Source: Tepidiforma thermophila
Lineage (GTDB): Bacteria > Chloroflexota > Dehalococcoidia > Tepidiformales > Tepidiformaceae
DNA: 64,000 nucleotides
Direction of reading: 5' to 3'
NCBI RefSeq assembly: GCF_002563855.1
Contig: NZ_PDJQ01000001.1
Coordinates: 2,294,001 to 2,358,000 of the forward strand
Below are positions 1 through 7,475 of the stretch, piece after piece (the stretch's first letter is position 1; each line of letters opens with the position of its first letter). The translations under genes were made by a program, and so were the position numbers. The notes under the pieces were generated by a model. It saw only the letters and a program-made list of their open reading frames with translations. It was not told where the DNA came from and did not search any database.

Positions 1-1161
1 CTCCAGTTCGCCGAGGTTGAACGAGCGGTTGAAGACGGCCACGACCGCGCCCTGGATGAGCTTTTCGATGATCTGGTCTTCGCGGCCGTCCTCGACGGTT
101 TCGAACTCGACCTTGCCGGAGAGGGCCGGGACAACATAGGGGAGGTCGCTGACGCGCGGGACGACGCGGTCTTCGCCGGTGACGATGGCGCGGCGGAGGG
201 CATTGGCGAGCATCGACTCGTAGTTGGCGATGGAGGCGCGGACGCTGACGCCCGAGCGCTGGTTGATGTCGGGGCTGCGTCGGGCGAGCCGGCTGATCTC
301 GGCAATGATCTCCTTCATGTATTGCGGGACGGCGACGTCGAAGTCGGCCGGCACCGGGTGGTGCTCCGCTTCCATGATGTCGATTTCGTGTTCGATGCGG
401 GTCGGGTAGTGGGTGCGGACCTGGGCGCCGTAGCGGTCCTTGAGCGGCGTAATGATGCGGCCGCGGTTGGTGTAGTCCTCGGGGTTAGCGGAGGCGACGA
501 TGAAGACATCGAGCGGCAGGCGGATGCGGTAGCCGCGGATCTGGACGTCGCGCTCCTCCATGATGTTGAGGAGGCCGACCTGGATGCGTTCGGCGAGGTC
601 GGGGAGCTCGTTGATGCAGAAGATGCCGCGGTTGGTGCGCGGGATAAGGCCGTAGTGGATGGTGAGCTCATCGCTCAGGTAGCGGCCTTCAGCGACCTTA
701 ATGGGGTCGACCTCGCCGATGAGGTCGGCGATGGTGATGTCGGGGGTGGCGAGCTTCTCACCGTAGCGTTTCTCGCGGGGGAGCCACTCGATGGGGGCGT
801 CGTCTCCCTTTTCGGCGATGAGATCGCGGCCGGCCTGGGTGATGGGGTTGAAGGGGTCCTCGGGGATTTCGCAGCCGGCGAGGATGGGGATCTCCTCGTC
901 GAGGAGGTTGACGAGGGAGCGGATGATGCGGGATTTCGCCTGGCCGCGCTCGCCGAGGAAGATGATGTCCTGGCCGGCGAGGATGGCGTTGACGATGTGG
1001 GGGATGACGGTGTCGTCGTAGCCGTAGATGCCCGGGAAGAGGGTTTCGCCGGCGCGGATCTTCGCGATGAGGTTCTTCCGCATCTCCTCGCGGACGGGAA
1101 GGACGCGATAGCCGGAGGCGCGAAGTTCGCCGACGGTGCGGGGACGTTCGAGTGTCGTCAC
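1..1161 (-). CDS. MoxR/ChlI-like AAA+ ATPase, C-terminus outside window
   Basis: At least 387 residues are visible, from a GTG start at 1161 to the window edge. The N-terminal half has a P-loop, GERGQAKS (about residues 70-77), and a Walker B-like GIFCINELPDL stretch (about 179-189), followed by an arginine-finger/sensor region. This is the layout of the magnesium-chelatase subunit I/MoxR group of AAA+ ATPases. Such proteins act as ring-shaped chaperones, usually with a von Willebrand-factor-A partner, but no partner is visible because the downstream side lies off the window. No DNA-binding domain is seen, so although such proteins are sometimes labelled sigma54-interacting regulators, I would not call this one a transcription factor. 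The GTG is chosen because it is the first start after an in-frame non-coding leader with a good promoter upstream (1302-1329). Confidence 0.85.
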   Translation of the reverse strand, partial: MTTLERPRTVGELRASGYRVLPVREEMRKNLIAKIRAGETLFPGIYGYDDTVIPHIVNAILAGQDIIFLGERGQAKSRIIRSLVNLLDEEIPILAGCEIPEDPFNPITQAGRDLIAEKGDDAPIEWLPREKRYGEKLATPDITIADLIGEVDPIKVAEGRYLSDELTIHYGLIPRTNRGIFCINELPDLAERIQVGLLNIMEERDVQIRGYRIRLPLDVFIVASANPEDYTNRGRIITPLKDRYGAQVRTHYPTRIEHEIDIMEAEHHPVPADFDVAVPQYMKEIIAEISRLARRSPDINQRSGVSVRASIANYESMLANALRRAIVTGEDRVVPRVSDLPYVVPALSGKVEFETVEDGREDQIIEKLIQGAVVAVFNRSFNLGELE

Positions 1162-1211
1162 TGGTGTGCCACTCCGATGAGGTTACCGGCTGGATGCCGG
1201 GAGCCGATGGA

Positions 1212-1290
1212 GGGGCGGCGCCCCGTGGCGCAAGCCCGTTCCCGGACACTGCCGCTGGCAGTGCGCCCGGTACCGTTCGCAGGTACCGGG
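1212..1290 (-). other. Structured 5' leader: three consecutive hairpins
   Basis: Three inverted repeats lie between the promoter and the start of the MoxR-like gene: 1266-1274/1282-1290 (CCCGGTACC arms, 7-nt loop), 1247-1253/1257-1263 (CACTGCC arms, 3-nt loop) and 1212-1216/1220-1224 (GGGGC arms). No U-run follows any of them, so they do not look like a terminator. A regulatory leader RNA or operator dyads are both possible. Confidence 0.45.
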
Positions 1291-1301
1291 CCTCTGGCTC
1301 A

Positions 1302-1329
1302 ATCTTAGGGTGCCCCCCAGGCCTGTCAA
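1302..1329 (-). promoter_or_regulatory. Sigma70-type promoter for the MoxR-like gene
   Basis: On the minus strand TTGACA (1329-1324) and TAAGAT (1307-1302) are separated by 16 nt. The predicted start near 1295 leaves a leader of about 134 nt before the GTG at 1161. That leader contains three perfect dyads (see 1212-1290). Confidence 0.65.
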
Positions 1330-1363
1330 CCGAGGGTGAGCGGGCTGGCATTCGCGGGGGAAA

Positions 1364-1981
1364 TTACCCGAGCAGGGCGTCGATTTCGGCCAGCCGGTCC
1401 GGCGTGTTGGCGTTGAGGAAGCTGCGCAGGCCGGGATCCACAGCGCGGAGCTCGGCTTCGCCGGGTTCGACGACGCGGAGACCTGCGTAGGCAGCGAGGA
1501 TGCGGAGGCCGCCTGCCCCGGACTCGACCGCACGGCGGAAGGCCGGGGCACAGGTTGCGGGCCGGTAGACCGCGACGAGCGGCTGGGGGTAGCCGCCGAC
1601 CCGCGGACAGACGACATCCGCAGAGGCTGCGCGGGCGATGTCGGCGAGGCGCGCAAGGAGGGCGGGAGCGATGAGCGGGGCATCGCAGGAGCATGCGAAG
1701 GCGAGCGGGGCCGCGACCGCGGCAAGGCCGGTCGCGAGGCCCGCGAGGGGCCCGAGGCCGGGGAATTCATCGTCGACGAGGTCGACCGGGACCGGCAGGT
1801 CGAGCGGGGGTAACAGTTGCCCGGGGGCGCGGACGATGACGAGGCGGTCGACCGCCGGCGCGACGGCCTCTGCGACCCACTGGAGGAGGGGCCGGCCGCG
1901 GAGCGGTGCGGAGGCTTTATCGCGGCCGAAGCGGGTGCTGCGGCCCCCGGCGAGGATGACGGCCTCGAGGCCGCGGCTCAC
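1364..1981 (-). CDS. mobA: Molybdenum cofactor guanylyltransferase (MobA-like)
   Basis: 205 residues, the usual size of MobA/MocA NTP-transferases. The N-terminus carries the signature LAGGRSTRFGRDKA (nucleotide binding and catalytic Lys), then a DEFPGLGPLAGL segment and a CDAPL metal-binding Asp motif, as in enzymes that transfer GMP or CMP to molybdopterin. It acts in the cytoplasm at the last step of molybdenum cofactor maturation, which fits the molybdenum hydroxylase operon at 19.4-23.1 kb. GMP versus CMP transfer cannot be decided from sequence alone; the adjacent yqeC and the xanthine-dehydrogenase-family enzyme would also fit a cytidylyltransferase (MocA). The start is GTG, only 22 bp from the divergent yqeC start, with TACGGT five nt upstream and no Shine-Dalgarno sequence. 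Confidence 0.85.
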   Translation of the reverse strand: MSRGLEAVILAGGRSTRFGRDKASAPLRGRPLLQWVAEAVAPAVDRLVIVRAPGQLLPPLDLPVPVDLVDDEFPGLGPLAGLATGLAAVAAPLAFACSCDAPLIAPALLARLADIARAASADVVCPRVGGYPQPLVAVYRPATCAPAFRRAVESGAGGLRILAAYAGLRVVEPGEAELRAVDPGLRSFLNANTPDRLAEIDALLG

Positions 1982-1986
1982 GGGGC

Positions 1987-1996
1987 ACCGTAGAAT
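1987..1996. promoter_or_regulatory. Overlapping divergent -10 elements for mobA and yqeC
   Basis: On the plus strand TAGAAT (1991-1996) lies 7 nt before the yqeC ATG at 2004. On the minus strand TACGGT (1992-1987) lies 5 nt before the mobA GTG at 1981. The two hexamers share bases 1991-1992. Neither gene has a Shine-Dalgarno sequence in the 22-bp gap, so both transcripts are probably leaderless. Confidence 0.55.
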
Positions 1997-2003
1997 CGAA
2001 GAG

Positions 2004-2777
2004 ATGCTGCTGGATGCATTTGGATTCGCCCCGGGAGAGATGGTGGCGGCGGTCGGCGGCGGGGGCAAGACGTCGCTGCTGTTCCGGCTGGCGCTGGAGG
2101 CGCAGGGGCGGGGGATACCGGTGGTGGTGACGACGACCGTAAGGTTCACCCAGCCAGCGGGCCTGCCGATGCCGCCGGTGGTGACGGCCGAGCCCGGCGA
2201 GCTGGCTGCGCGGGCAGCGTCGGCCCTATCCGAATACGGCGCGGCTACGCTCATCTCCGGCCGGGGCGAACGAGGGCGGATGCTCGGGTTCGCGCCCGGT
2301 GCAGTCGACCTGCTGGCGGGGCAGGACCGGCTGGTGCTGGTGGAAGCGGACGGGTCGGCGCACCGCCCATTCAAGGCGCCCGCGGCGCACGAGCCGGTCA
2401 TCCCGGCGGCCGCCACCGCCGTGGTGGTCTGTGTTGGGGCCGCAGTGCTCGGGCAGCCGCTCGATGCGCGGTGGGTCCACCGTCCGGAGCTGGCGGGGCC
2501 GCTCGCGGGCCTGCGCCCGGGGGCGCCGGTTGACGCAGAAGCGGCGGCACGGGTGCTGCTTCACCCGGCGGGCGGGCGAAAGGGCGTCCCGGCCGGGGCG
2601 CGGCTCTGCGCGCTGGTGAACACGCCGGGGGCGCCGACGGCGGCGTCGATTGCGCTGGCGGAGCGGCTGCAGGCCGGCGGGTATGTGCGTGTGGTGGTCG
2701 CCACGGCGCACGCAGGAATCGTGCACGAGGTGAGGCAAGGTGGCGTGGTTTCGGCGCCGGCCGCGGATTACCGATGA
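2004..2777 (+). CDS. yqeC: YqeC-type molybdenum hydroxylase accessory protein
   Basis: 257 residues with an N-terminal P-loop-like GGGGKTSLLF stretch at about residues 18-27 and a VVVTTTVRF segment, typical of the YqeC family often annotated as selenium-cofactor or selenium-dependent hydroxylase accessory protein. Family members cluster with mobA/mocA and xanthine-dehydrogenase-like enzymes and are thought to help assemble the labile molybdenum or selenium cofactor; the biochemical activity is not established. Here it is divergent from mobA. The ATG at 2004 is preferred over longer readings because TAGAAT ends 7 nt upstream, suggesting a leaderless mRNA, and because the glycine-rich loop then sits at the normal distance from the N-terminus. 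The 3' end overlaps the next gene by 38 nt. Confidence 0.75.
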   Translation: MLLDAFGFAPGEMVAAVGGGGKTSLLFRLALEAQGRGIPVVVTTTVRFTQPAGLPMPPVVTAEPGELAARAASALSEYGAATLISGRGERGRMLGFAPGAVDLLAGQDRLVLVEADGSAHRPFKAPAAHEPVIPAAATAVVVCVGAAVLGQPLDARWVHRPELAGPLAGLRPGAPVDAEAAARVLLHPAGGRKGVPAGARLCALVNTPGAPTAASIALAERLQAGGYVRVVVATAHAGIVHEVRQGGVVSAPAADYR

Positions 2778-3120
2778 GATTTACGGCAGGCTGATGACGT
2801 CCTTCGGGCGGGTAGTGGACCGCGACCCGATGGTGAAGCAGCCGGCGGCAGCGCTGGCGGAGCGGGTGGCCGCGGAGTTCACCGAGCTGGTGGAGGCGCT
2901 CGACGCGGGGATGTACCGGGGGGCCACCCTGTATCACCTGCGGCTGCTGGCAGGTGCGTGGATCATGGCCCGGGAAGGGGCGGTGCCGCGGGCGACGGCG
3001 GAAGTGTTCGAGGAGGCGCTGGCGTGGCGGTTCGAGCCGGTGCGGAAAGGGAGCCGCGTGCTGGCGCAGCGGGTGACAGCGCTCGCAAACGGCGAGTTCG
3101 AGCGGGACACGCGCATGTAG
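2740..3120 (+). CDS. Small hypothetical protein
   Basis: 126 residues, mostly charged, predicted helical, with no signal peptide or membrane segment. I do not recognise a family. The GTG start at 2740 gives a 38-nt overlap with the end of yqeC in another frame; an internal ATG at 2794 would remove the overlap and leave 109 residues. The same direction and overlap suggest co-transcription with yqeC. Codon use is strongly GC-rich at third positions, as in the neighbours, which supports real coding. Confidence 0.55.
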   Translation: MAWFRRRPRITDEIYGRLMTSFGRVVDRDPMVKQPAAALAERVAAEFTELVEALDAGMYRGATLYHLRLLAGAWIMAREGAVPRATAEVFEEALAWRFEPVRKGSRVLAQRVTALANGEFERDTRM

Positions 3121-3195
3121 CCGGGCCGCGCAGCCGCAACACCGGCGTCATGCGTTCGAAACCGGGGCGCAACCGCCAGGTGCGATGCTGGCGGC

Positions 3196-3948
3196 ATGGC
3201 AGTCGTCAGGGCAATTCGTCTTACCATGCCGGACCGGCCGGGCGCGCTGTCAGCGGTCGCAACAGCGCTGGCGGCCCACCGGGTAGATATCGTCCGGCTC
3301 GATGTGGTCTCCCACGAGGGCTCCGTGGTGGTCGACGACCTGCTCCTCCGGGCAGCGAGCGCCGAAGACATTGGGGCGGCAATTGGCGGGTTTTGGCCAG
3401 AGGTGGCCGTCCGAACGTTCGATGCGCCGCTCGGCGACCCCGCCGTGGAGATGGGCATGGCCATCGCCAACGTGACCGGGGCGCCGACGCAGGTGGAGGC
3501 CCGGTCGCAGCTGGTGACAGGCATCTCGAGGGTGATGCGGGCAGACCGGGCTGCCGTGCTGCGGTGCATCGAGACGGGCGGGTTTGTCCCGGTTGTGGGC
3601 CTGCCGGCAACGGCGGTGGTTGGCCCGCATGAGCCGTTCGCCGGGCGGTGGGTGCTCGCACGTGGGGCAGCCGCGGCGTTCCCGGCCGCTGATGGCTGGG
3701 TGCCCGCAGCGTTTGCGTCGGAAACGGGCGCGGCCTGGGTGGCCATAGCACCTCTTGGCACGGTGGAGCTGGCTGTGGCGATCCGCACGATGGCGACGCC
3801 GTTCTACCGCGGGGAACTGGAGCGGCTCGACGTGCTGGCAAAAGCGGTGACGCCGGTGTTCGACCGGGGGAGAGGGTTTCGCGGGTCGGCTGAGCCCGGG
3901 CCGGGCGGTACGCTGCCCGCGCGGGCAATCACCCTCGGAGCGGCATGA
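3196..3948 (+). CDS. ACT-domain protein with GAF-like C-terminal region
   Basis: 250 residues. Residues 3-75 form an ACT domain (MPDRPGALSAVATALAAHRVDIVRLDV), the ligand-binding regulatory fold that usually senses amino acids. The C-terminal 150 residues (about 95-240) resemble a degenerate GAF-type sensor domain, with no catalytic residues visible. A stand-alone sensor or regulator is likely; ligand and partner are unknown. The ATG at 3196 has no Shine-Dalgarno sequence; a weak -10-like GATGCT lies 6 nt upstream. The gene ends 5 bp from the convergent peptidase gene. Confidence 0.6.
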   Translation: MAVVRAIRLTMPDRPGALSAVATALAAHRVDIVRLDVVSHEGSVVVDDLLLRAASAEDIGAAIGGFWPEVAVRTFDAPLGDPAVEMGMAIANVTGAPTQVEARSQLVTGISRVMRADRAAVLRCIETGGFVPVVGLPATAVVGPHEPFAGRWVLARGAAAAFPAADGWVPAAFASETGAAWVAIAPLGTVELAVAIRTMATPFYRGELERLDVLAKAVTPVFDRGRGFRGSAEPGPGGTLPARAITLGAA

Positions 3949-3953
3949 GAGTC

Positions 3954-5045
3954 TCAGGCGGGGAGGGTGCGAACGGCAGCCTCGACGACGCGGGCGCAGT
4001 CGAGCATTTCGGGGACGACGAGGTACTCATCCTTCGTGTGCTGGTTGTAGCCGCCGCGGCCAATGACCACGGCGGCGATGCCATGGCCGCGGAAGACGTT
4101 CCCGTCGGTGCCGCCGCCGACCGGGTGGGGGTTCGGCTCGAAGCCGAGGGAGCGGAGCACGGGGTAGAGGAGGTCGGCGGCGGGGTCGCCGGGTTCGAGC
4201 CGGTAGCCGGGGTAGGCCATGCGGATGGATGCCTCGATGCGGGCGCCCGGGTGGCGGGCCTGCACGGTCTCAATGTGGCGGCGGGCGCTGCGCGCGAGGG
4301 TCTCGGCCTTTTCTTCGACCATGGAGCGGAATTCGCCCTGGACCAGGCAATAGTCAGGGACGGCGTTGCGTACGAGCCCGCCGCGGATGATGCCGACATT
4401 GCCGGTCGTCTCATCGTCGAGGCGGCCCTGGGGGAGGCCGGCGACGATCTCGGCGGCGATGGTGACCGCCGGGATGCCTTTTTCGGGCTCGAGACCGGCG
4501 TGGGCGCTCCGGCCGTGAACCTCGATGTCGTAGACGTAGTGGTAGGGCGCCTGGCCCTGGATGGACGAGGGCGGACCGCCGCTATCGATGACGATGGCCA
4601 CCCTGGCGGTGATCCGGGAGTAGTCCATGTTCGCGGCACCAACCAGGCCGACCTCTTCGCCGCGGCTGACGGCGACTTCGACCGTGCGATGCGGTCCGCC
4701 GTCTTCGATGAGCGACTGGAGGACCTCGAGGATGACGGCGCAGCCGGCCTTGTTGTCGGCGCCGAGGATGGTGGTGCCGTCGCTGCGGATGATGTCGGGG
4801 CCGTCCCAGCGGGGCTTAATGCCGCGCCCGGGCTCGACGGTATCCATGTGGGCGGAGAGGAGCACCGGGGCGCCGGCGCCCTCGAGGCGGGCGAGCACGT
4901 TGCCGGCCGCATCCTGGACGGCCTGGAGGCCGAGGGCGCGCAGGCGGTGTTCGAGCTCACCGGCGATGGCGTCCTCTTCACCGGATGGCGAGTCGATGCC
5001 GACGAGGTCGAGAAACGTCTGCACGATGCGGTCGCGGGTGATCAT
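3954..5045 (-). CDS. M20-family metallopeptidase (peptidase T-like)
   Basis: 363 residues. Metal-ligand and catalytic motifs of the M20/M25/M40 peptidases are in order: SAHMDTV (His ligand and catalytic Asp), GADNKAG (bridging Asp), SRGEEVGLVGA (catalytic Glu and Glu ligand), an internal dimerisation domain with HGRSAHAG, and GGGTDGNVF near the C-terminus. The set matches the tripeptidase-T/PepT-like group. It probably hydrolyses small peptides in the cytoplasm with two zinc ions. The start is the ATG at 5045 (MITRDR), which fits the family N-terminus; longer in-frame starts would add a proline-rich extension. It is convergent with the ACT gene. Confidence 0.85.
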   Translation of the reverse strand: MITRDRIVQTFLDLVGIDSPSGEEDAIAGELEHRLRALGLQAVQDAAGNVLARLEGAGAPVLLSAHMDTVEPGRGIKPRWDGPDIIRSDGTTILGADNKAGCAVILEVLQSLIEDGGPHRTVEVAVSRGEEVGLVGAANMDYSRITARVAIVIDSGGPPSSIQGQAPYHYVYDIEVHGRSAHAGLEPEKGIPAVTIAAEIVAGLPQGRLDDETTGNVGIIRGGLVRNAVPDYCLVQGEFRSMVEEKAETLARSARRHIETVQARHPGARIEASIRMAYPGYRLEPGDPAADLLYPVLRSLGFEPNPHPVGGGTDGNVFRGHGIAAVVIGRGGYNQHTKDEYLVVPEMLDCARVVEAAVRTLPA

Positions 5046-5143
5046 GGGCAGCACTCCGGGGCTGGTCGCTGGGGAGAGGATACGGCGCGGGAGCAGCGCC
5101 AAACATTTCTCCTGGCGTTAATGAATGTTTCATGCGGGTGCCG

Positions 5144-5149
5144 CATAGT
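5144..5149 (+). promoter_or_regulatory. -10 element (CATAGT) for a leaderless transcript
   Basis: CATAGT lies 6 nt before the ATG at 5156. A GGAGG sits one base from that ATG, too close to act as a Shine-Dalgarno sequence. Confidence 0.45.
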
Positions 5150-5155
5150 GGAGGT

Positions 5156-5893
5156 ATGGAACTCGTGATCTCCAGCCGGGAGCTTCGGCTCGAAGTCGCG
5201 CACAACGTGCGCCACCTTGGCGGCTACCGGACGGCGGCCGGAACGCAAACCACCGACATCGCCATCCGGTCGGCCAGCCTGCACCGGCTGACCGACCGCG
5301 GTCTGGAGCAGCTGCGCGAGCGCGAGGTGCTGACCATCGTCGACTTCCGCTCGGATGCGGAGCGGGAGCGGGACCGGACGCCGGATGCCAGCCGGTACGG
5401 GATACGGGTGGTGCACGCGCCGGTGTTCCAGCACGACATGTCGCCGGCGGGTTTCGATGGCGAGTTCCCGGGATTCGCGGTCATGTACGCGATGTTCCTC
5501 GAGGTGGGGGCTGCGGCCTACCGGACGCTCTTCGAGACGTTCGCCGAGGCGGATGGACGGGTGCTCTTCCACTGTGCCGCGGGGAAGGACCGGACGGGCA
5601 TCGCGGCTGCGCTGCTGCTCGACCTCGCGAGGGTCGACGAGGCAACGATCATCGAGGACTACATGGTGACGGAACAGCTGCTGGCGCCGTTGAAGGAGCA
5701 ATGGCTTCCGCAGATGCGGGAGCGGGGCTTCGACGAGGAACGGGCTGCAGCGCTGCTGGCGGCTCCGCCGGAGGATATGGCGGCGACGCTGCGGCATCTC
5801 CGGGAGCGGTACGGGTCGGCAGAGGGCTACGCGCGCGCGATTGGCGTCAGCAGCGACACCGTTTCGGCCGTGCGCGCACGGCTTACGGCGTAG
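5156..5893 (+). CDS. Tyrosine-protein phosphatase (DSP/PTP-like)
   Basis: 245 residues. The active-site P-loop HCAAGKDRTG (CX5R, about residues 139-148) identifies a member of the bacterial tyrosine phosphatase group also called Y_phosphatase3 (LipA/MptpB-like). The N-terminal NVRHLGGYRT and the VDFRSDAERER stretch are family features. It dephosphorylates phosphotyrosine or phosphoinositide-type substrates; the real substrate is unknown. No signal peptide is seen. The ATG at 5156 is chosen over 5132 because of the -10-like hexamer immediately upstream. The 3' end overlaps the convergent PAS gene by 11 bp. Confidence 0.8.
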   Translation: MELVISSRELRLEVAHNVRHLGGYRTAAGTQTTDIAIRSASLHRLTDRGLEQLREREVLTIVDFRSDAERERDRTPDASRYGIRVVHAPVFQHDMSPAGFDGEFPGFAVMYAMFLEVGAAAYRTLFETFAEADGRVLFHCAAGKDRTGIAAALLLDLARVDEATIIEDYMVTEQLLAPLKEQWLPQMRERGFDEERAAALLAAPPEDMAATLRHLRERYGSAEGYARAIGVSSDTVSAVRARLTA

Positions 5894-6335
5894 CGGCGGG
5901 GCCCTGGAGCCGTTCGAGCTCTGCTTCGAGTTCGCGGAGGCGGCGACGCTGGCTGCGGTCGCGTTCGAAGCGCTCGGTGATATCGCGGCAGTGGGCGAGG
6001 GCACCGAGAACCGTGCCGGTTTCGTCTTTGACGATGGCGAACGTCATCTCAATGTAGAACTCGGAGCCGTCGGCGCGGCGGGCGCGCGTGGGCATGGCCT
6101 GGCCGCGGTATTTGGTATCGCCGGCGGCGAGCGCGCGGTCGTAGGCCGTCCAGTGGGCCTCCCGGAACGGCTCCGGGATGATGATGTTGAGGTCCTGCCC
6201 GATGGCTTCGGCAGCGGGGAAGCCGAACATCGCCTCAGCGGCGGGATTCCACACCTGGATGACGCCATCGAGGCCGGCGAAGATGACGGCGTCCGGCGAC
6301 TGGCGGAGAAGCAGGTCGGCGAGGCTGGACGGCAT
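5883..6335 (-). CDS. PAS-domain protein with coiled-coil tail
   Basis: 150 residues. Residues 5-120 form a single PAS/PAC sensor domain (SPDAVIFAGLDGVIQVWNPAAEAMFGF, then ADGSEFYIEMTF and a GALAHCRDITERFERD end). Residues 125-147 form an arginine/glutamate-rich coiled coil. No kinase, cyclase or DNA-binding domain follows, so this is an orphan sensor module that probably signals by protein contact. The start is ATG at 6335. It lies downstream of the SDR gene, separated by a strong hairpin at 6414-6443. Confidence 0.75.
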   Translation of the reverse strand: MPSSLADLLLRQSPDAVIFAGLDGVIQVWNPAAEAMFGFPAAEAIGQDLNIIIPEPFREAHWTAYDRALAAGDTKYRGQAMPTRARRADGSEFYIEMTFAIVKDETGTVLGALAHCRDITERFERDRSQRRRLRELEAELERLQGPAATP

Positions 6336-6413
6336 GGGCACGACCCCCGGCAATGTCAATGCCGTGACTTTACACCCACCGCTGCCAGTTTTGCGGCCAA
6401 GTCGAAGCGGAAC

Positions 6414-6443
6414 GGGGCCCGGCAGCACATGCTGCCGGGCCCC
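6414..6443 (-). terminator. Strong hairpin downstream of the SDR gene
   Basis: A near-perfect palindrome with 14-base arms (GGGGCCCGGCAGCA and its complement) lies 22 bp past the SDR stop codon. The U-tract is weak (GTTCCGCTT), so termination may be partial or factor-assisted. Confidence 0.6.
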
Positions 6444-6465
6444 GGACGCGAATGACAGGTGCGGC

Positions 6466-7395
6466 TTAGCCCTGGGCCGCCTTCTTCGCCGCGTAGTGCT
6501 CCTCGCGGGTCTCGCGGAAGGACCACGGGACGTAGGCGTCGGAGAGGTCGGTGATTTTGCTCCAGTTGGCGGCGAACCAGTCGGCGTCCTTGAACTCGTG
6601 CGGGTCGTAGGTGACGCCCTTATTGGCGACGATGGCGATGCGGCTGTAGCGGCCGCCGGAGGCGGCGATGCAGATGCCGCTTTCCTCGCACTGGGGCGAG
6701 CAGAGGTAGGTGACGGCCGGGGCGACATGCTCGGGGGCCATGACGACCGCGCGCTCGGGGTCGTTGGGGTCACGGCCCATGAGATTGGCGGTCATGCGCG
6801 TCTGGGCGGCCGGGGCGATGAGGTTGACGTTGATGTTGTACTTTTCGCCTTCGAGCTTAAGGACGTTCATGAGGCCGTACATGCCGGCCTTGGCGGCGCC
6901 GTAGTTGGCCTGGCCGAAGTTGCCGATAAGGCCGGAGGTGCTGGTGGCCATGACGAAGCGGCCGTAGGACTGCTGGCGGAAGATGGGCCAGGCGTGGTGG
7001 GCGAGGTTGTAGCACTGCTTGAGGTGGACGCGGATGACGGCGTCCCAATCCTGTTCGCTCATGTTGTGGATGGTGACGTCGCGGAGGATGCCGGCGTTTG
7101 CGACGACAGCATCGAGCCGGCCCCAGGTGTCGACGGCGAGCTTGATCATCTTGTAGCAGTCTTCGTAGCTGCCGACGTCGCCGCCATCGGCGATGGCCTC
7201 GCCGCCGGCGGCCTTGATTTCGTTGACGACCTGCTGGGCGGGGGTGTCGTCGTGTCCTTCGCCTGAGACGGAGCCGCCGAAGTCGTTGACGACGACTTTT
7301 GCGCCGTGCTTGGCGAGGTCGAGGGCGTAGGCGCGGCCGAGGCCGCGGCCGGCGCCGGTAACCAGGACGACCTGGCCATCGAGACGAACTGCCAT
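6466..7395 (-). CDS. SDR-family 3-hydroxyacyl-CoA dehydrogenase-like enzyme
   Basis: 309 residues. The Rossmann motif TGAGRGLGRAYAL (about residues 14-26), NAGILRD, the catalytic Ser in ATSTSGLIG and the YGAAK catalytic Tyr-Lys pair are all present. The sequence, including the C-terminal extension, resembles the dehydrogenase part of peroxisomal-type multifunctional enzyme 2, so a (3R)-hydroxyacyl-CoA dehydrogenase in fatty-acid breakdown is likely, acting with NAD+ in the cytoplasm. Acyl-CoA dehydrogenase, CoA-transferase and thioesterase genes are within 8 kb. The ATG has a good Shine-Dalgarno sequence (GGAGGAAC) and TAGGAT at 7438-7433 as a likely -10. Confidence 0.8.
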   Translation of the reverse strand: MAVRLDGQVVLVTGAGRGLGRAYALDLAKHGAKVVVNDFGGSVSGEGHDDTPAQQVVNEIKAAGGEAIADGGDVGSYEDCYKMIKLAVDTWGRLDAVVANAGILRDVTIHNMSEQDWDAVIRVHLKQCYNLAHHAWPIFRQQSYGRFVMATSTSGLIGNFGQANYGAAKAGMYGLMNVLKLEGEKYNINVNLIAPAAQTRMTANLMGRDPNDPERAVVMAPEHVAPAVTYLCSPQCEESGICIAASGGRYSRIAIVANKGVTYDPHEFKDADWFAANWSKITDLSDAYVPWSFRETREEHYAAKKAAQG

Positions 7396-7432
7396 GGGTG
7401 CTGTTCCTCCGAGGAAGCGGTTGTGCGAGGGA

Positions 7433-7438
7433 ATCCTA
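7433..7438 (-). promoter_or_regulatory. -10 element (TAGGAT) for the SDR gene
   Basis: TAGGAT on the minus strand lies 37 bases before the ATG, leaving a leader of about 30 nt with a GGAGG Shine-Dalgarno sequence. The -35 region is weak. Confidence 0.4.
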
Positions 7439-7475
7439 CGCCATCAGCGGCCTGTGGGCTTGGGCGCGGTGGCGG

